From assembly GCA_902806565.1 (NCBI GenBank), contig CADCXA010000008.1, forward strand, positions 620,001 to 684,000: 64,000 nucleotides of DNA, written 5' to 3'. Shown piece after piece: positions 1 to 11,029 of this stretch (within the stretch, counting starts at the first letter, position 1; each line of letters starts with the position of its first letter). The translations under genes were made by a program, and so were the position numbers. The DNA is from Hypoxylon rubiginosum (taxonomy: Eukaryota; Ascomycota; Sordariomycetes; Xylariales; Hypoxylaceae). The notes beneath the pieces were generated by a model. The model worked only from the letters and a program-made list of their open reading frames with translations. It was not told the DNA's origin and ran no database searches.

Positions 1-2168
1 CGCCAAGTGCGATTTATAGTATATAGGCCTAGACGCCGGTCGATCCCGGTTCGATCCCGGTGCCTTGCTAGCCTCGGTTCCTGGTTTCTTGCTGTATCCA
101 CTTAGCCGTCAGCATGAGGTCGCTGGCTGGCGGACGAGCAGGCTCGGGTGACCGGCCTTGATTACTCACGTCTACCAGACCACGACATACTGGCTGGCTC
201 GCCTATACTACGGTACTAACACTCACGTCCTATTCCAAAATTTTCTTAGTTTCCACAATTTTCATAACGCCGTATCTAGCCAGGATAGCCGAATTAGAAC
301 ATGTGCCCTGTTTCTTTTACGAAATCTAAACCACGCCGATATTTTACAGTCAAGAAGTTCGTACGCTCATTGACATCACAGCGCGTTGTCACTATCGAAA
401 TAGTGCGATGGCTTGCGCTTAACCCCTCGTCACAAGAACGCCGGCGTTGCGTTGGTCACGGAGAATCGTTGAAAACTTTGCAAGCTACGGTCACAGCATG
501 GATTCTATCGGGGCAACTCGAAAAAAAAAATGGTATGTCTATCTCGTCGTGACCACTCACCTGCAACTGGATGCCCAGTATACCCCCATTATTCGTGGCG
601 CGGAGACTATCGACCATTTCCCCATTTCTATCTGACTCCCTTCGCGACTTGGAGCCTGGACAAGGTTATCTTGTCAGTAATCGGTCAAGAAATGTGAAAT
701 ATTTATCTAGTCCTCTCTCGACTGGTTCCACGTGTCGATTAATATTCGGCTGAACAACTGAGCAAAGGAATTCATCCGATCGCAAAGTCCAATAGCATGG
801 CTTATTTGCTGAGCTGCCTAGTCACGCAGCCGTGGGTACGGTGATATATACCGCATGGTCATTTTGTTGAGCAAACTCTTTGTCCAGATGGAGTTGTACC
901 CTCTGAGGGCATGCCACATAGTACCGATGCCACATGGGTTTTATGTCAGGTACCAGGAACACCAGGAACAAGACTTGGCCAGCGGTCCAATCGGGTTCTA
1001 GACTTTGTTAAATCGACTGGTTGCTCATGCAGGTAAAAATTCTTTTCTTGTTCTCTTTGTGTGCCACCCCCCCTTGTCTATCCTTGTCCATCCTTTTTGG
1101 TTTTCCCGCCCTTTCGGGCAGTCCACCCGGTGCCATGAGATTGGTCGAAACGCCAGGACTTACCCTGCAAGGTACTGGTCGCATTTTACATCCACGCCCC
1201 CTCCATCTCACATCTCATCCATCAGTCAGCCCTAAAGGTTGGCAGCGCCAAGATCTCACGAGCTCGCCAACCGCCAAGCTTCCACGATCAAGGACAGCGC
1301 GCATCGGAACGGGGGTGACGCTATACATCAACGCCTTCTAGAATTGCTTGTTAGTGGGTAATAATATGGATAAAGGGTCGGCGGGCTGGGTTCAGCATCT
1401 GAGCATATGGTATTCGCCCCGTGTTATAGGCTTGAACGCACTTTGTTCCCCTCTGGAGGGGATTACTAGTGCAGGGCTTGCCGTTTAGCTGTCAAGCCAG
1501 CCAGACTTGGGATGTAACCTTGATTCAGGAACAGGCTATCATCCTCCACAATCACCGCAGTCAGCCAATGGATTTCCCACACCGTGGCTGCGCTTTTTCT
1601 GATACATTCACGGCTCCAGATGGATTGGATGGATTATGGATCGTGGAATCGGCCCAGCAGCCCCACAGCTTGCTCCTCTCTATACTATACTAGATGTACT
1701 CGACGTTTCTTCTCTCGTCAGGGTATTTTGATTGGTGGAAGTACACAATGGGAGGGCCACGCACCCGAGTACCAGATGCCTTTGTCACTTTGACATTTAT
1801 AAAGCCCTCGTACTATCCAGAGGCGTTTTCTTTCCACCCCTTCTACTAAACTTATCAACTTCTGGTTCTTGACACTCTCCTTGCGCTCTTGGTAGCTAGC
1901 ATTTTCGTTCCTTCTTTGAAGCATTTCAGTGATACACTCCTTTTTATCACTAAGCCCTTCTACACAGCATAGCTACAGTACACAGTTCTTGCAATTCTTT
2001 CTAGAAACCCAGACTATCCTTCACTTCGTTGAAGCTGATCACCGCCGAGCTCTCCTTACCGGCTGGAAACTTTAAGACAACCACCAAAACACAGATTTGA
2101 CAACAAGTCAAACGATTTACCTCAACTTTCATTTCTACGAGAATAGAAACAAAAATAAAGACTACAAA
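1..2168. other. Intergenic, no gene recognised
   Basis: Normal base composition. Open frames here are short, overlap on both strands and show no recognisable domain or convincing exon structure. The last 400 bases probably hold the promoter and 5' leader of the secreted-protein gene at 2169, including a TATA-like element at 1796-1804 followed by a pyrimidine-rich stretch. Confidence 0.6.
1796..1804 (+). promoter_or_regulatory. TATA-like element upstream of secreted protein gene
   Basis: TTTATAAAG is followed by a CT-rich tract (about 1815-1880), a common arrangement at fungal transcription starts. It lies about 365 bp before the ATG at 2169, so it would imply a long leader. Seen in sequence; function inferred. 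Confidence 0.35.
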
Positions 2169-2790
2169 ATGCAGTTCTTCACTCAGATCACCGCCTTTGC
2201 CGTCGCCGCGGCCACTCTGGCAAGCGCCAACTCGCTCACCTTTATCAACCAGGACGACACTACTCGGACGATCGTCTTCACCCCCAACGCGGGACTGCAA
2301 AAGCTCGACGATGTCACAGTTCAGGGAAACGACCAGGTCAAGGTAGATATCCCAACTGGGTGGATCGGGAACGCCTACTCTGTCAGCGAAGGTGCTCAAG
2401 ACGTTCCCGGCATGCTTGCCGAGTAAGTCCTCCATGGTTGTTAGTAGTGTAATTCATCATACTTATATATACTCAAGGGTCACCTTCCAAGGCTGGGGTG
2501 ATAAGACATACTTTGATGTCTCGGCCATCGTCAACAACAATGACAAGGACGGCGTCAAGCAGATGTACCCAGCTACCCAGGTCAACTCCCTAGTCAAGGA
2601 ACTAGTGTCCGGATGCCTCGTCTTCCCTTGCAACAGCGCCTACTACCAACCCGATGAGATCCAGACAGTCTCTACTGACGAGACGGATCTTTACGTCACC
2701 CTGGGCAACTCGGCTTCCGATGTTGCTGCCCGTGAGGCCCAGCCTGCGTTGGTGGCCCGGCACTACGTCCTCGGCAAGCTCTCGGCCTAA
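2169..2790 (+). CDS. Small secreted protein (fungal family often labelled 'DNase1 protein')
   Basis: Two exons, 2169-2422 and 2478-2790, separated by a 55-bp intron with a GTAAGT donor and a CAAG acceptor; the splice joins GA to G to give Glu and yields 188 aa. The ATG follows an A-rich context (ACAAAATG). The first 20 or so residues (MQFFTQITAFAVAAATLASA) are a clear signal peptide, so the product is secreted. The mature part is beta-rich in character, starts with LTFINQDDTTRTIVF and carries two cysteines in CLVFPC. From memory it resembles a family of fungal secreted proteins annotated 'DNase1 protein'; I see no nuclease catalytic motif and do not claim nuclease activity. A role at the cell surface or in host contact is possible but not shown. 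Confidence 0.8.
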
Positions 2791-3774
2791 GCGAAACCCT
2801 GTTGATCGACCCACCTCGCATTTTGGAGAGACGCAAAGGCGCTGAGCGCTCAACAACGATGACATGACGATCCTACGGTTATGGTTTTTAAGATACCCGC
2901 TTTTTCACTTCACTTCTTACTCGGCCGTGCCCGGCAAAGGGCATCGCATTTCTTCAGGCCATTTATGAGACATAGACATAGGGGAAGGGGGATAGAGACC
3001 ACTGGTGTTCGGCGAAGGAAGCACTCGAAAAGCAAGCGACTGCGAGCGAATACTTTTTTCGGGGGGGTTTTTTTTTAGGGGCAAGTGTATAGGAAGGGAG
3101 ACTGGGAAGTGTTGCTTTGTTGAAGCAATCCGTCCACACACACACATTTAACCGCGAGCCTAGCTGCTCCGCGCAATGTTCACGAACCTCGACGGTTCGT
3201 GCTGGCAAAAAGACAAAACTTGTTTTCCCTGGCGGAGTCCCGCATGGCGTGCCCATCCAAGATCCCTTTCTTGCACAAAATCATTTTATCAACATTCTCG
3301 ACATTCGCTATCGAATATTTTTTTCAATTTCTATTCTTGTACATACTTATTTTAGATGATACTTCTTACTGGAAGGACAATACGCCCCGGTTGTCCTACC
3401 GAGAGCTGTCTAACGAATAGTTAGAGAGAAACAAAACCAATGCCTAAGAATACGACCCCTTGCAATGTGAAATTGTCTGTATTGTTCCTGTCTTTGAGCT
3501 CGACACACACACCCCGGGTGTGAAAGCTCACTTTGTTAATTTCGGTTTGTCTCCTTTTTCTTGTTTCATTGTTTTAGAGGTGGTTATTCCCGCTAGCTCA
3601 GCTGGCGAGGCTGGTTCTAAGCGTGTGGTTCAGGTCCAGGGGCTCTAAGCCTCCGCGACGGAGATTTTATTGGTCTCCGCAAGGATTGCGTGGCCCATTT
3701 TGGCTTACGCGGCACGGCGTCAAAATAGTACACCCCCCTTAAAGAAAAGAAATACAACATGGGGGCGTGCTCCC

Positions 3775-3794
3775 CTACTTGCGCGGGTTGAACA
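3775..3794 (+). repeat. Dispersed 20-bp repeat, copy 1
   Basis: The 20 bases CTACTTGCGCGGGTTGAACA are identical to 35594-35613, where they form most of one arm of a 22-bp inverted repeat. Here the second arm is missing. Both copies are intergenic. An exact 20-bp match 32 kb apart is unlikely by chance, so this may be a fragment of a small non-autonomous element. Confidence 0.6.
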
Positions 3795-4999
3795 ATGAAA
3801 CAATGAAACTATTGCGAACAGACAGCAATCCCGAAGCCAGGCGTACCTGGTTGGCCGGATCCCATGTCCATCTACGAAGTCTACTTCGGGCTTACGCACG
3901 ACAAAGAAATTAAATTTAATTCGATGGCCTGACAAGAAATCGACATGAGTCTGATTTACTGCCGCGAAGTTGCGATCCTCAGGTCCCTTAAATTTTCCCC
4001 TACACGTCATTGGTGGGCTTTTTACTCGAGACAAAAAAAATCCCATCAAGTCGGCGACGTTTCGCAACAGAAAGAACTTCCGTCTTTTACCTAGGTATAC
4101 ACGCGCCGCAATGTACGTGCGACTATTGTTTGCTCCTCCTCCTCGTTCGAAACAAGCTTGGCCTTCCCCGGGTCTTGCGCCGCACCGCCGCGAGGAGACG
4201 TGCGGGTATTTTGTGGGAGAGTGATAACCTTGAATTAACTCGAACTAACTGTCCCCAACTGCTTGATTGGTGGTTGAAACCCAACACTGCCCGCAGCCCA
4301 CAGCTCCGCGATACTTCAGAGACTTTACCTTCCACGTAGGTCAGGCACCTATAACTAGCTCACCCAGTCACAGCAGCAGAGCGCGCATCGTGAAGCGCCC
4401 CAGCACTACCCACTTACGCACTTGCTTGCTTGCACCACACCATATGCTAGGTGATGTCGTTAAGTATCACCGTCTGATGATACAGACAGCATGGCAGAAC
4501 GTCGTCAAATCAAGCCGGCCCCAGCGCCAAGACAGCATGCGGTTCAAATAAACCTTTAGCTTTTCTGGGGGCCCTGGAAAGATAATTTACCAGAGGCACG
4601 GGCGCCAAGCTTTAGGAGTACTACCTATCCCGGTTCTCAAAAATAGCTGGAGAGATGATCGTCGACCATGTGTCCTCTCCCCTTGTCTTCGTTGCTGCTT
4701 TGCTGCTGCAACGCGGGCGGATAGTGCCCCCCTCTCCAACCCCCCAAACCCTACCAGCATGGCCCATCCAATCTAATATCGACGGTGTTCTGTGCATGTG
4801 AGACATTGCCGGATCGAAAACGCCATTATAGATCCGACACATGTGAGTTGGTAGTTATTTGCGCATTTATACGTGAATCCATTGCACGGCGACCTCACCC
4901 CAGTACGTTGTGAGATATGTATGTACTACAGCCACTGATCGCCTCATGACAGGCGCCTCTCAGACCCCAACAAATGCGCCCGCGAAAGCTGTGACACTT

Positions 5000-5023
5000 G
5001 GGGGGGGCTTGGGGGGGGGCGGG
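5000..5023 (+). other. G-rich tract, possible G-quadruplex
   Basis: Runs of 8, 9 and 3 G separated by CTT and C. The pattern could form a quadruplex or simply be a slippage-prone low-complexity tract. No gene is adjacent. Confidence 0.4.
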
Positions 5024-6784
5024 TATAACCTTACCAAGCGAATCGTGATATGCTTATTCGTCCCTTTATACTCCAACGCGGCGTGCACTACTGTACGGGC
5101 GAAACCATGCTAAAAAAAATTTCTGAACGTGTCGGTGTGCGCGCGGATGTCACCGCGAAGTTTAACTCTATCGCTGTCCCGTCCCATGTACAAGTTAAAG
5201 TAAACCGACCGATGTAGTATTTTAAAAATTAGGCGGTAGTTATTACCTAGGTTAAGGGTGTATCCCTAAGATCGGCCCAAACCTATATGCCAGCGGTTAG
5301 CGACATGAACACCAAATTCCGAGTCTGCATCGAAGAAGCTTGCACTCCACGTTTTTCTTTTCTTTCCTAAATTGCAAAGGCCCCCGTGCGATGGTGTGTG
5401 CGACGGTGTGCGACGGTGCCCCCTAAATGAAGTGGCTACCCGGGGCCGGTACCCGATAATATGGCAACCTCCATAACGGCCCCTTCCCCTTTTTTTGTTC
5501 TTCCTAGCTCCTAGCACATGCATGGTAGAAATATCATCACATAGATTGCGTACTGAGGATCTGAGTCTTCCCCAGATAAAAGCAAATTAAGACGAACCAG
5601 CGCTTCGGGTTCTTTGTATGCAAGTCTTCGTCGTACAACACTTATTCGTAGTCTATAAATAATACCGAGTTGATATTAGTATATCATCCCTGGGGGAGCC
5701 CTAACCTAGCACCTATCTACCTTAGATATCTACCGGCAGCAAAACGCCTCTGCCGCGAGCCGACTCTCCCCCCTCGCTGGTGTGAGGTAAAACGAGTGCG
5801 GGGGCTTTTCCCCAGATGCGAGGGGCTACAGGACTCTGAGATATGACGATTGGGCTCTATTTCACACCAAGGTTGGATATAAGAACCGTTCAATGCTCTC
5901 CCCACACGTAGCTCAGCATCGATGCTGTAACTGTCACACATATAACTCATCGTGCTACCTCTCCGGTCTCACGTATATTCCTACGTACCTACTTTCTCGC
6001 GACTCACAAGAAACGAACACCTAGCAGTACCATGTTCTGTCAGACATACACAAAGGTAGGTAGGTTATACGTCCCATGCGCAGACGGAGCGAACGGGAAA
6101 GTGAGACGGTCTCAGGGGGACAAGAGAGAAAGAAATATTGTACGAACCCGGGCTGCGACGGTCCACAGAGTGTATATATATACATGAGACATTCCCGTTA
6201 CCTTCCGGTCGCCGGCGCGGGTATATGAAGATGTGGTACAACTACTACGGTCGGACGGCTTCGCGATGCGTAAAAGTAGGTGGTAGATAAGGCGGTGCTA
6301 CGGAGCAGCTACAGGAAGTAGGTAGGCAGAAACCCGACTTCCTGTGGTTCCGAGGTAGGTTTGATGTCGAGCCGAATAGATAGTCGTTCACCTATACGAA
6401 TATGTTCCGCGAATCGAAGCACCCGGATATTTACTCATTGCAGGCACTTTGATGTTAATATACAAGATAGACCAAACACAACAGTGCTTATGCCACAGGT
6501 TCACGTGGAGAAATAATATAGTCCACGATTTCGAACAAACTCGACCATTTAGCTACAGTGTTGGCGAAGATAGGATATATACCATGGCGTAGCAAAAAAG
6601 GGGGTTATCTAAGCTAAGCCCTCCCAATCAAGAATACTGTACTGCAGTTCCTTTCTACGGAGCCGGAGGAGAAAAAAAAACGCCTGCTTCTGCTTTCGAT
6701 GCCTTGTGAACCAAACATTTTACAGAACAAAAAAAATAGACCCAAGGCTTGACAAAAGCATCACATGCTACGCTTTTCCCGCCC

Positions 6785-9700
6785 CTACTTGCTCTCCTCT
6801 TTCGGCTCCTCGCTCGGCTTGTCGCTATCCGCGTCGCTCTTCTCCTTGGGTTCTTCGCTGCTGTCCTTCGTAGCTGCCGGCTCCGTGTTGCTCTCTGGCT
6901 TGGCAACGGCAACCGGTTCAGCTTTCTTCTCTGGTAGTTTTTTAGACCTGACGATGCCGAGTAGGTTCTCCCCGGTGTCGCCGAAGCCTTCTATCTTGCT
7001 GAGTCGGCTCATGAGGTATTCGATATCCGATTCCATGCTATCGCCTCTCGGTTAGCCCAGCTGTGCATGACGCCCCGTTCTGCTTGAGTTTTAACTTACC
7101 GTTTCACTGCACCCTCGCTCGTCGGCTCCAGACCCTGTAGTGCTTTCCCGAGCTGGCTCTTGTAGCTGTCGAACACGGGTGCCATGATTAGCGTCACGGT
7201 GCCCTCTTGTAGATGCTTCGTGAGTACTCTATGCAGCGTAACTGTCTCTTTGACAAGCGTCTCCATGTACAAGTTGACCGTCGCCTCGACGTTCTGTTCC
7301 CAGTCCAGGTTCTTCATGCTCTTCGCGTGCGCCGCGGCGCGCCCGCTCATGATCTCTACCAGCTTGTCGTAGATGCTGTTCTGGTGCTCTTGGAACAGCC
7401 GCCTGACCTTGTCAAACTCGCCCATGAGGGCCGCTACGTTGTTGTGATTTACGTTTGGGCCCGACCCCGCGTGTCGCCGTACAAATTCGCGCACGTGCGG
7501 GATGAGAGTCGAGATGAACGCTAATGCTTGTGAGGCGAGTGCAAGATGTCTTGTCGTAATGTTCTTGAGGCCCGCAGAGCGAGTGGCACCGGCACCTAAG
7601 ATCAATTGCGTACATCGTGAATTGAAAAGCTGCAGATATGCAATCAAAGAACTGGACACGTCCGAGGTCATTGAGGGAATTCCCGATATGAGATGTAAAA
7701 AGTGAGACATCCCTTCTAAGCAGAGGATGGCCGAGTTTGGGAGTATAAACGTCTCTCCGTCAATAACTGCGCTCCGTATCTTCTCTTTGGCCCCATTAGA
7801 TTCGGCTCTCGCCCGGCCGCTGGAGTTTTCTTTGCCTTCCGATTCCGAGAATGGTGTCCAGATCTTGCTCCCTTCTAACCAGGCTGTGCTATCCTTTGTA
7901 CTGCTTTCCAGTATTCGATTGAGCAAGACAGTATATTCTTCTGTGAAATCTTTGGAACTCCATTGGTCAGACTCCATGCCTTGGGCCAACTTCTGCTTCT
8001 CCGCATCGCCATGCGTCTGGATGAAATCCCTGATTTGCGAATTAACGATGTTCTTCAAAGAAGTTCCGCTTCGTCCCGAGATCGCTTCGCATTCGTTTGC
8101 GAAGTAAAGGTTAAGGGTGAAGTATCGTAAGAACCATATCAACGGTAAATGAGAGCTCTGGTCAGATCGGACTCGGAGTATCTTCACCATTTTTTCCTGA
8201 GAGGTATCGACCGCCTGGCCAAGGAGGTTCGCCATGTCCATGGTTAAATGGATATCTTCTTGCAAATCGCGATTTGCGCTATTAAGGGGGGGAGACTTTA
8301 AGCCGGAGTCTATGGTAGGTTGTTCTCCTAACGAACTCGCAACATCGAACAACACTTTAACCTGAGTAGTTAATCTTCGTAATGTCTCAGTGACACTAAT
8401 GTACATCTTGGCGAAAAGCGCTTCAGCATCTCCTTCATCTAGTGCTCGAAGATTTCGTGCGAGAATAGATGACTTTTCCTGTTGAGTAAGGCGTTTAGAA
8501 TTCATAGTAGATGCGGACATTACGGACTCGTTATCATCGTCGTTAGAGGTCGGGAGTGGCCGTTTGATGAGCATTCGCACTTCGCGCAACACAACCTCTC
8601 TATAAGAGGCTATGGCGATTGTGACGTGTTTTGAGCGGTGCAAGCCGTCAAGGATAGGTACCAGCTGTGAGCGGAGGGTCTCGGTTGCGGCCAAATAAGC
8701 CGGATACGCTGAGGGCTCCCTGCTATGCGCTCCGCGAGATCGCATTGCTGAAATACTCCATCTTAGTAGAACATCCTGCGTTGAGACAGTTTCAACGTGG
8801 TGTCTGAGATCTCCGAGCAATACGTCCACGAACTTGGACTCAAACGCTTTACCAATGCGAAACCGCAGCGTAGAGACATCGCCGTTCACTCCTTGAAGGG
8901 CAACGGCATCTCTCAAATCGCGGAGCTGAGGAGCACGGCTCTGATCCTTGCTCGATTGACCTATCCGTTCGCCGGCGATTAGCTTCTCTAGGGAATCAAT
9001 ATGATCCAACGCCTTTTCGACGTCCCCTGAGTCCACCATAGCCTCACATGCGGCAACCGATTCGACAATTTCTTTTAATTGTTTAACTGCATCGTTTAGT
9101 TGTTGGAGATTTTCGCGCCGGCGTTGTTTTTGGACGATTTCCAACCCGGTAGTTGCGATCTCCCGGTCGAGTGTGTCGAGTTCCTGTCGAAGAGTCTTGA
9201 TTCTTTCAACCGATTCCGCAGCCTCAGCGTGTAATTCTCTTAGCGATCCCAACGCTGTAAAGAAGGTGGTTGAAGCCGTCGAGATAGATGATATTAGGTG
9301 CATTTCGATCGTATCCATATACCAAGATAGTTTTTCTTGCAAAATCGCGTTCGTAGCAAGAGCTTTACGTGGAGCCGTAGCACTCCCGTTGGCAGCGTTT
9401 TTTTCCTCGGCAGAGCCAGGCGGTGGGCGGACAACCTCGGACCGTTCGCTAACGACATCGAATGTACGTGGGTTCTCTAGGTGGAAATCGTCGTCGAAAT
9501 AGACATTTGGTATAGTCGATAAAGGAGGTGGTCCTTGACTCGATCCCTTTCGACTAAAGCCTGAGCTGGACCTCCGACGTATTGGACGTGCCGAGGGTGA
9601 TTCGATGGGCGACATAGACCTTGTCGAAGATGCTGACACTTTCCTCGAGCTTGACGGGCGGCTGCTTGGCTTCAGGTGCCCGTCATCTATACCGTCCCCA

Positions 9701-10185
9701 AACTCGTCAACTCTGCCACGTCCGAATACGTGATCGCTGCCGTCATCGTCACTTTCCTTTATGCGCCTTACTTGTTCATATAAAGCTCCGACCTGTGTCA
9801 AATAAGGCTTGAATTCGGCAGGGTCAATATGCGGTATGTTTGTCAGAGTGACCGGGGGTATATCTCTTGCGGTCGGCGGTTTATGCGTGCTCGAAGCGGG
9901 GGCAGACGTGTGCGGTAGTAATCCCGTGCGGACTATGGGCGGCTGGAGGAGAGTAGAGATAGCATTCCTACCTGTCTCGTGAACCGTCTGAGACCAGCTG
10001 CTCGACGTGTCTAGGTGACCTCCAATCGAATGGATTGAATGGATGGAGCTCGCGGTTGAGCCTCGTCGGGCCGTAGGATGGGAGCTATTAGAACCTTGTC
10101 GATAGAAAGCGAAATCGGATCGGGCGTTGGGCGACAAAGGCGGCAAGCTGTCGACAGACTTGCGAGCTCCCGAGTTGGAAAACAT
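6785..10185 (-). CDS. vps54: Vps54, subunit of the GARP tethering complex
   Basis: Two exons: 10185-7100 and 7037-6785, joined over a 62-bp intron (GTAAGT donor, TAG acceptor; codon CG|C), giving 1,112 aa. The start is the ATG at 10185 (MFSNSGARKSV); the open frame extends 10 codons further only through TTG. GARP (Vps51-54) tethers endosome-derived vesicles at the trans-Golgi. Residues about 1-270 are Ser/Pro-rich and low complexity. A coiled-coil region follows (SWYMDTIEMHL, then Leu/Glu-rich heptads such as ESVERIKTLRQELDTLDREI), typical of the Vps54 N-terminal domain. The C-terminal part matches the Vps54 domain (LNSRCTQLILGAGA, KNITTRHLALASQ, HRVLTKHLQEGTV). The last exon carries SRLSKIEGFGDTGENLLGIV and ends in a Lys/Glu-rich tail. 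Size is near that of filamentous-fungal Vps54. It diverges from mcm5 across an 844-bp promoter region. Confidence 0.88.
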
Positions 10186-11029
10186 GGCGAGAGAAGCCAG
10201 AAGGCTTGTTGACAAAGCTCGCAGAAGTGCTACCGGGAAATCATAGCTATGCTAAAATGGTCTGATCGCCTGTCTGTAGACGTCAGGAAGGGAGAAGTAT
10301 GGTTTCCCTAGCCCAACCCAATTGGTGCGACGGGGAGGGAGCTGAAAGCTCAGAGGGTCTGAAGGTTCGTTGAATACTTGAAGATGTGACAATGAAGATT
10401 GCCGTGCGCCAGATAGACAGTTCTGTATAATTCAAGGTCAACTACGGACCATGACGATACGTGTATGGTTGTGTAGGAAGAAGTGTATGTATAGGATGAT
10501 ATCGCAAATCGTCGTCTTACTAGCCAGCTAGCTTCGATATTCATGTACTTGTACTTATTCCCAACACCTGCAAGCTCTCGATATTAGCATTGGCTGGATT
10601 AGACGGTACTTTAAAAAAGGTTACATTGCCGCGTCCCGACTTGTGGTCAGTGCACGGTTCGTTGCTGACGTAATGGCAAGACGGGACGATCAGGACGATC
10701 TGGTCTGATGAAGATGACACGTGATATCGGTGGTCGGTGATGCGCATTCTGAAATTCAGGGGTTAGACTTTTGAGTTCAAAAAGAGCATAGCGTATTATG
10801 CAACCTCTCAACGCGCTCCCCTGTCAAAGACGCGTCTCCATTTCGCGTTTCAATTAACGCGATATTTGTACCGATGGGGTTAAACAAATTAAATCTTCCA
10901 ACCCCTCGATCGATAACCACGATCGCCAACGATTCCTCCAACCTTACTATCACCACTCAGCCCAAGAATCGCGACTCGTACGTATACTGAATAAAGTCCA
11001 ACGAAGAAGGACATAATCAGTTATACAAA
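10186..11029. promoter_or_regulatory. Divergent promoter region between vps54 and mcm5
   Basis: 844 bp between two start codons on opposite strands. The part nearest mcm5 holds a cluster of ACGCG-core sites at 10811-10861. No other gene is seen. Confidence 0.6.
10811..10861 (+). promoter_or_regulatory. Cluster of MCB/SCB-like cell-cycle boxes upstream of mcm5
   Basis: Four ACGCG or CGCG-core sites in 51 bp: ACGCG at 10811, a full MluI box ACGCGT at 10830-10835, TTTCGCGTTT at 10841-10850 (reverse strand AAACGCGAAA, both MCB- and SCB-like) and AACGCG at 10856-10861. They lie 170-220 bp before the mcm5 ATG. In fungi, MBF/SBF factors bind such sites to drive G1/S genes, including MCM genes; use here is inferred. 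Confidence 0.65.

Larger units (their letters stand above)
2791..6784. other. Four-kilobase intergenic stretch, no gene recognised
   Basis: Normal composition. No open frame with recognisable homology or consistent exon structure was found. It contains homopolymer runs (G and T runs near 3061-3076), a CA run near 3134, one copy of a 20-bp sequence that recurs at 35594 (see 3775-3794) and a G-rich tract at 5000-5023. A weak tRNA-like stretch near 3590-3660 does not fold properly and was rejected. Confidence 0.55.

Noticed and set aside
44..66. GGTTCGATCCCGG resembling a tRNA B box
   Set aside because: The T-stem is only partly paired and no A box or acceptor stem is found upstream at the window edge.
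3585..3665. tRNA-like stretch with TAGCTCAGCTGGCGA and GGTTCAGGTCC (A- and B-box-like)
   Set aside because: The D, anticodon and acceptor stems do not pair when laid out; no arrangement gives a four-arm cloverleaf. At best a degenerate relic.
3720..4067. 115-codon minus-strand frame
   Set aside because: No recognisable motif, overlaps the dispersed repeat, and composition is not protein-like at its end.
10186..10215. Upstream extension of the Vps54 frame
   Set aside because: Opens only with TTG; the first ATG is at 10185.
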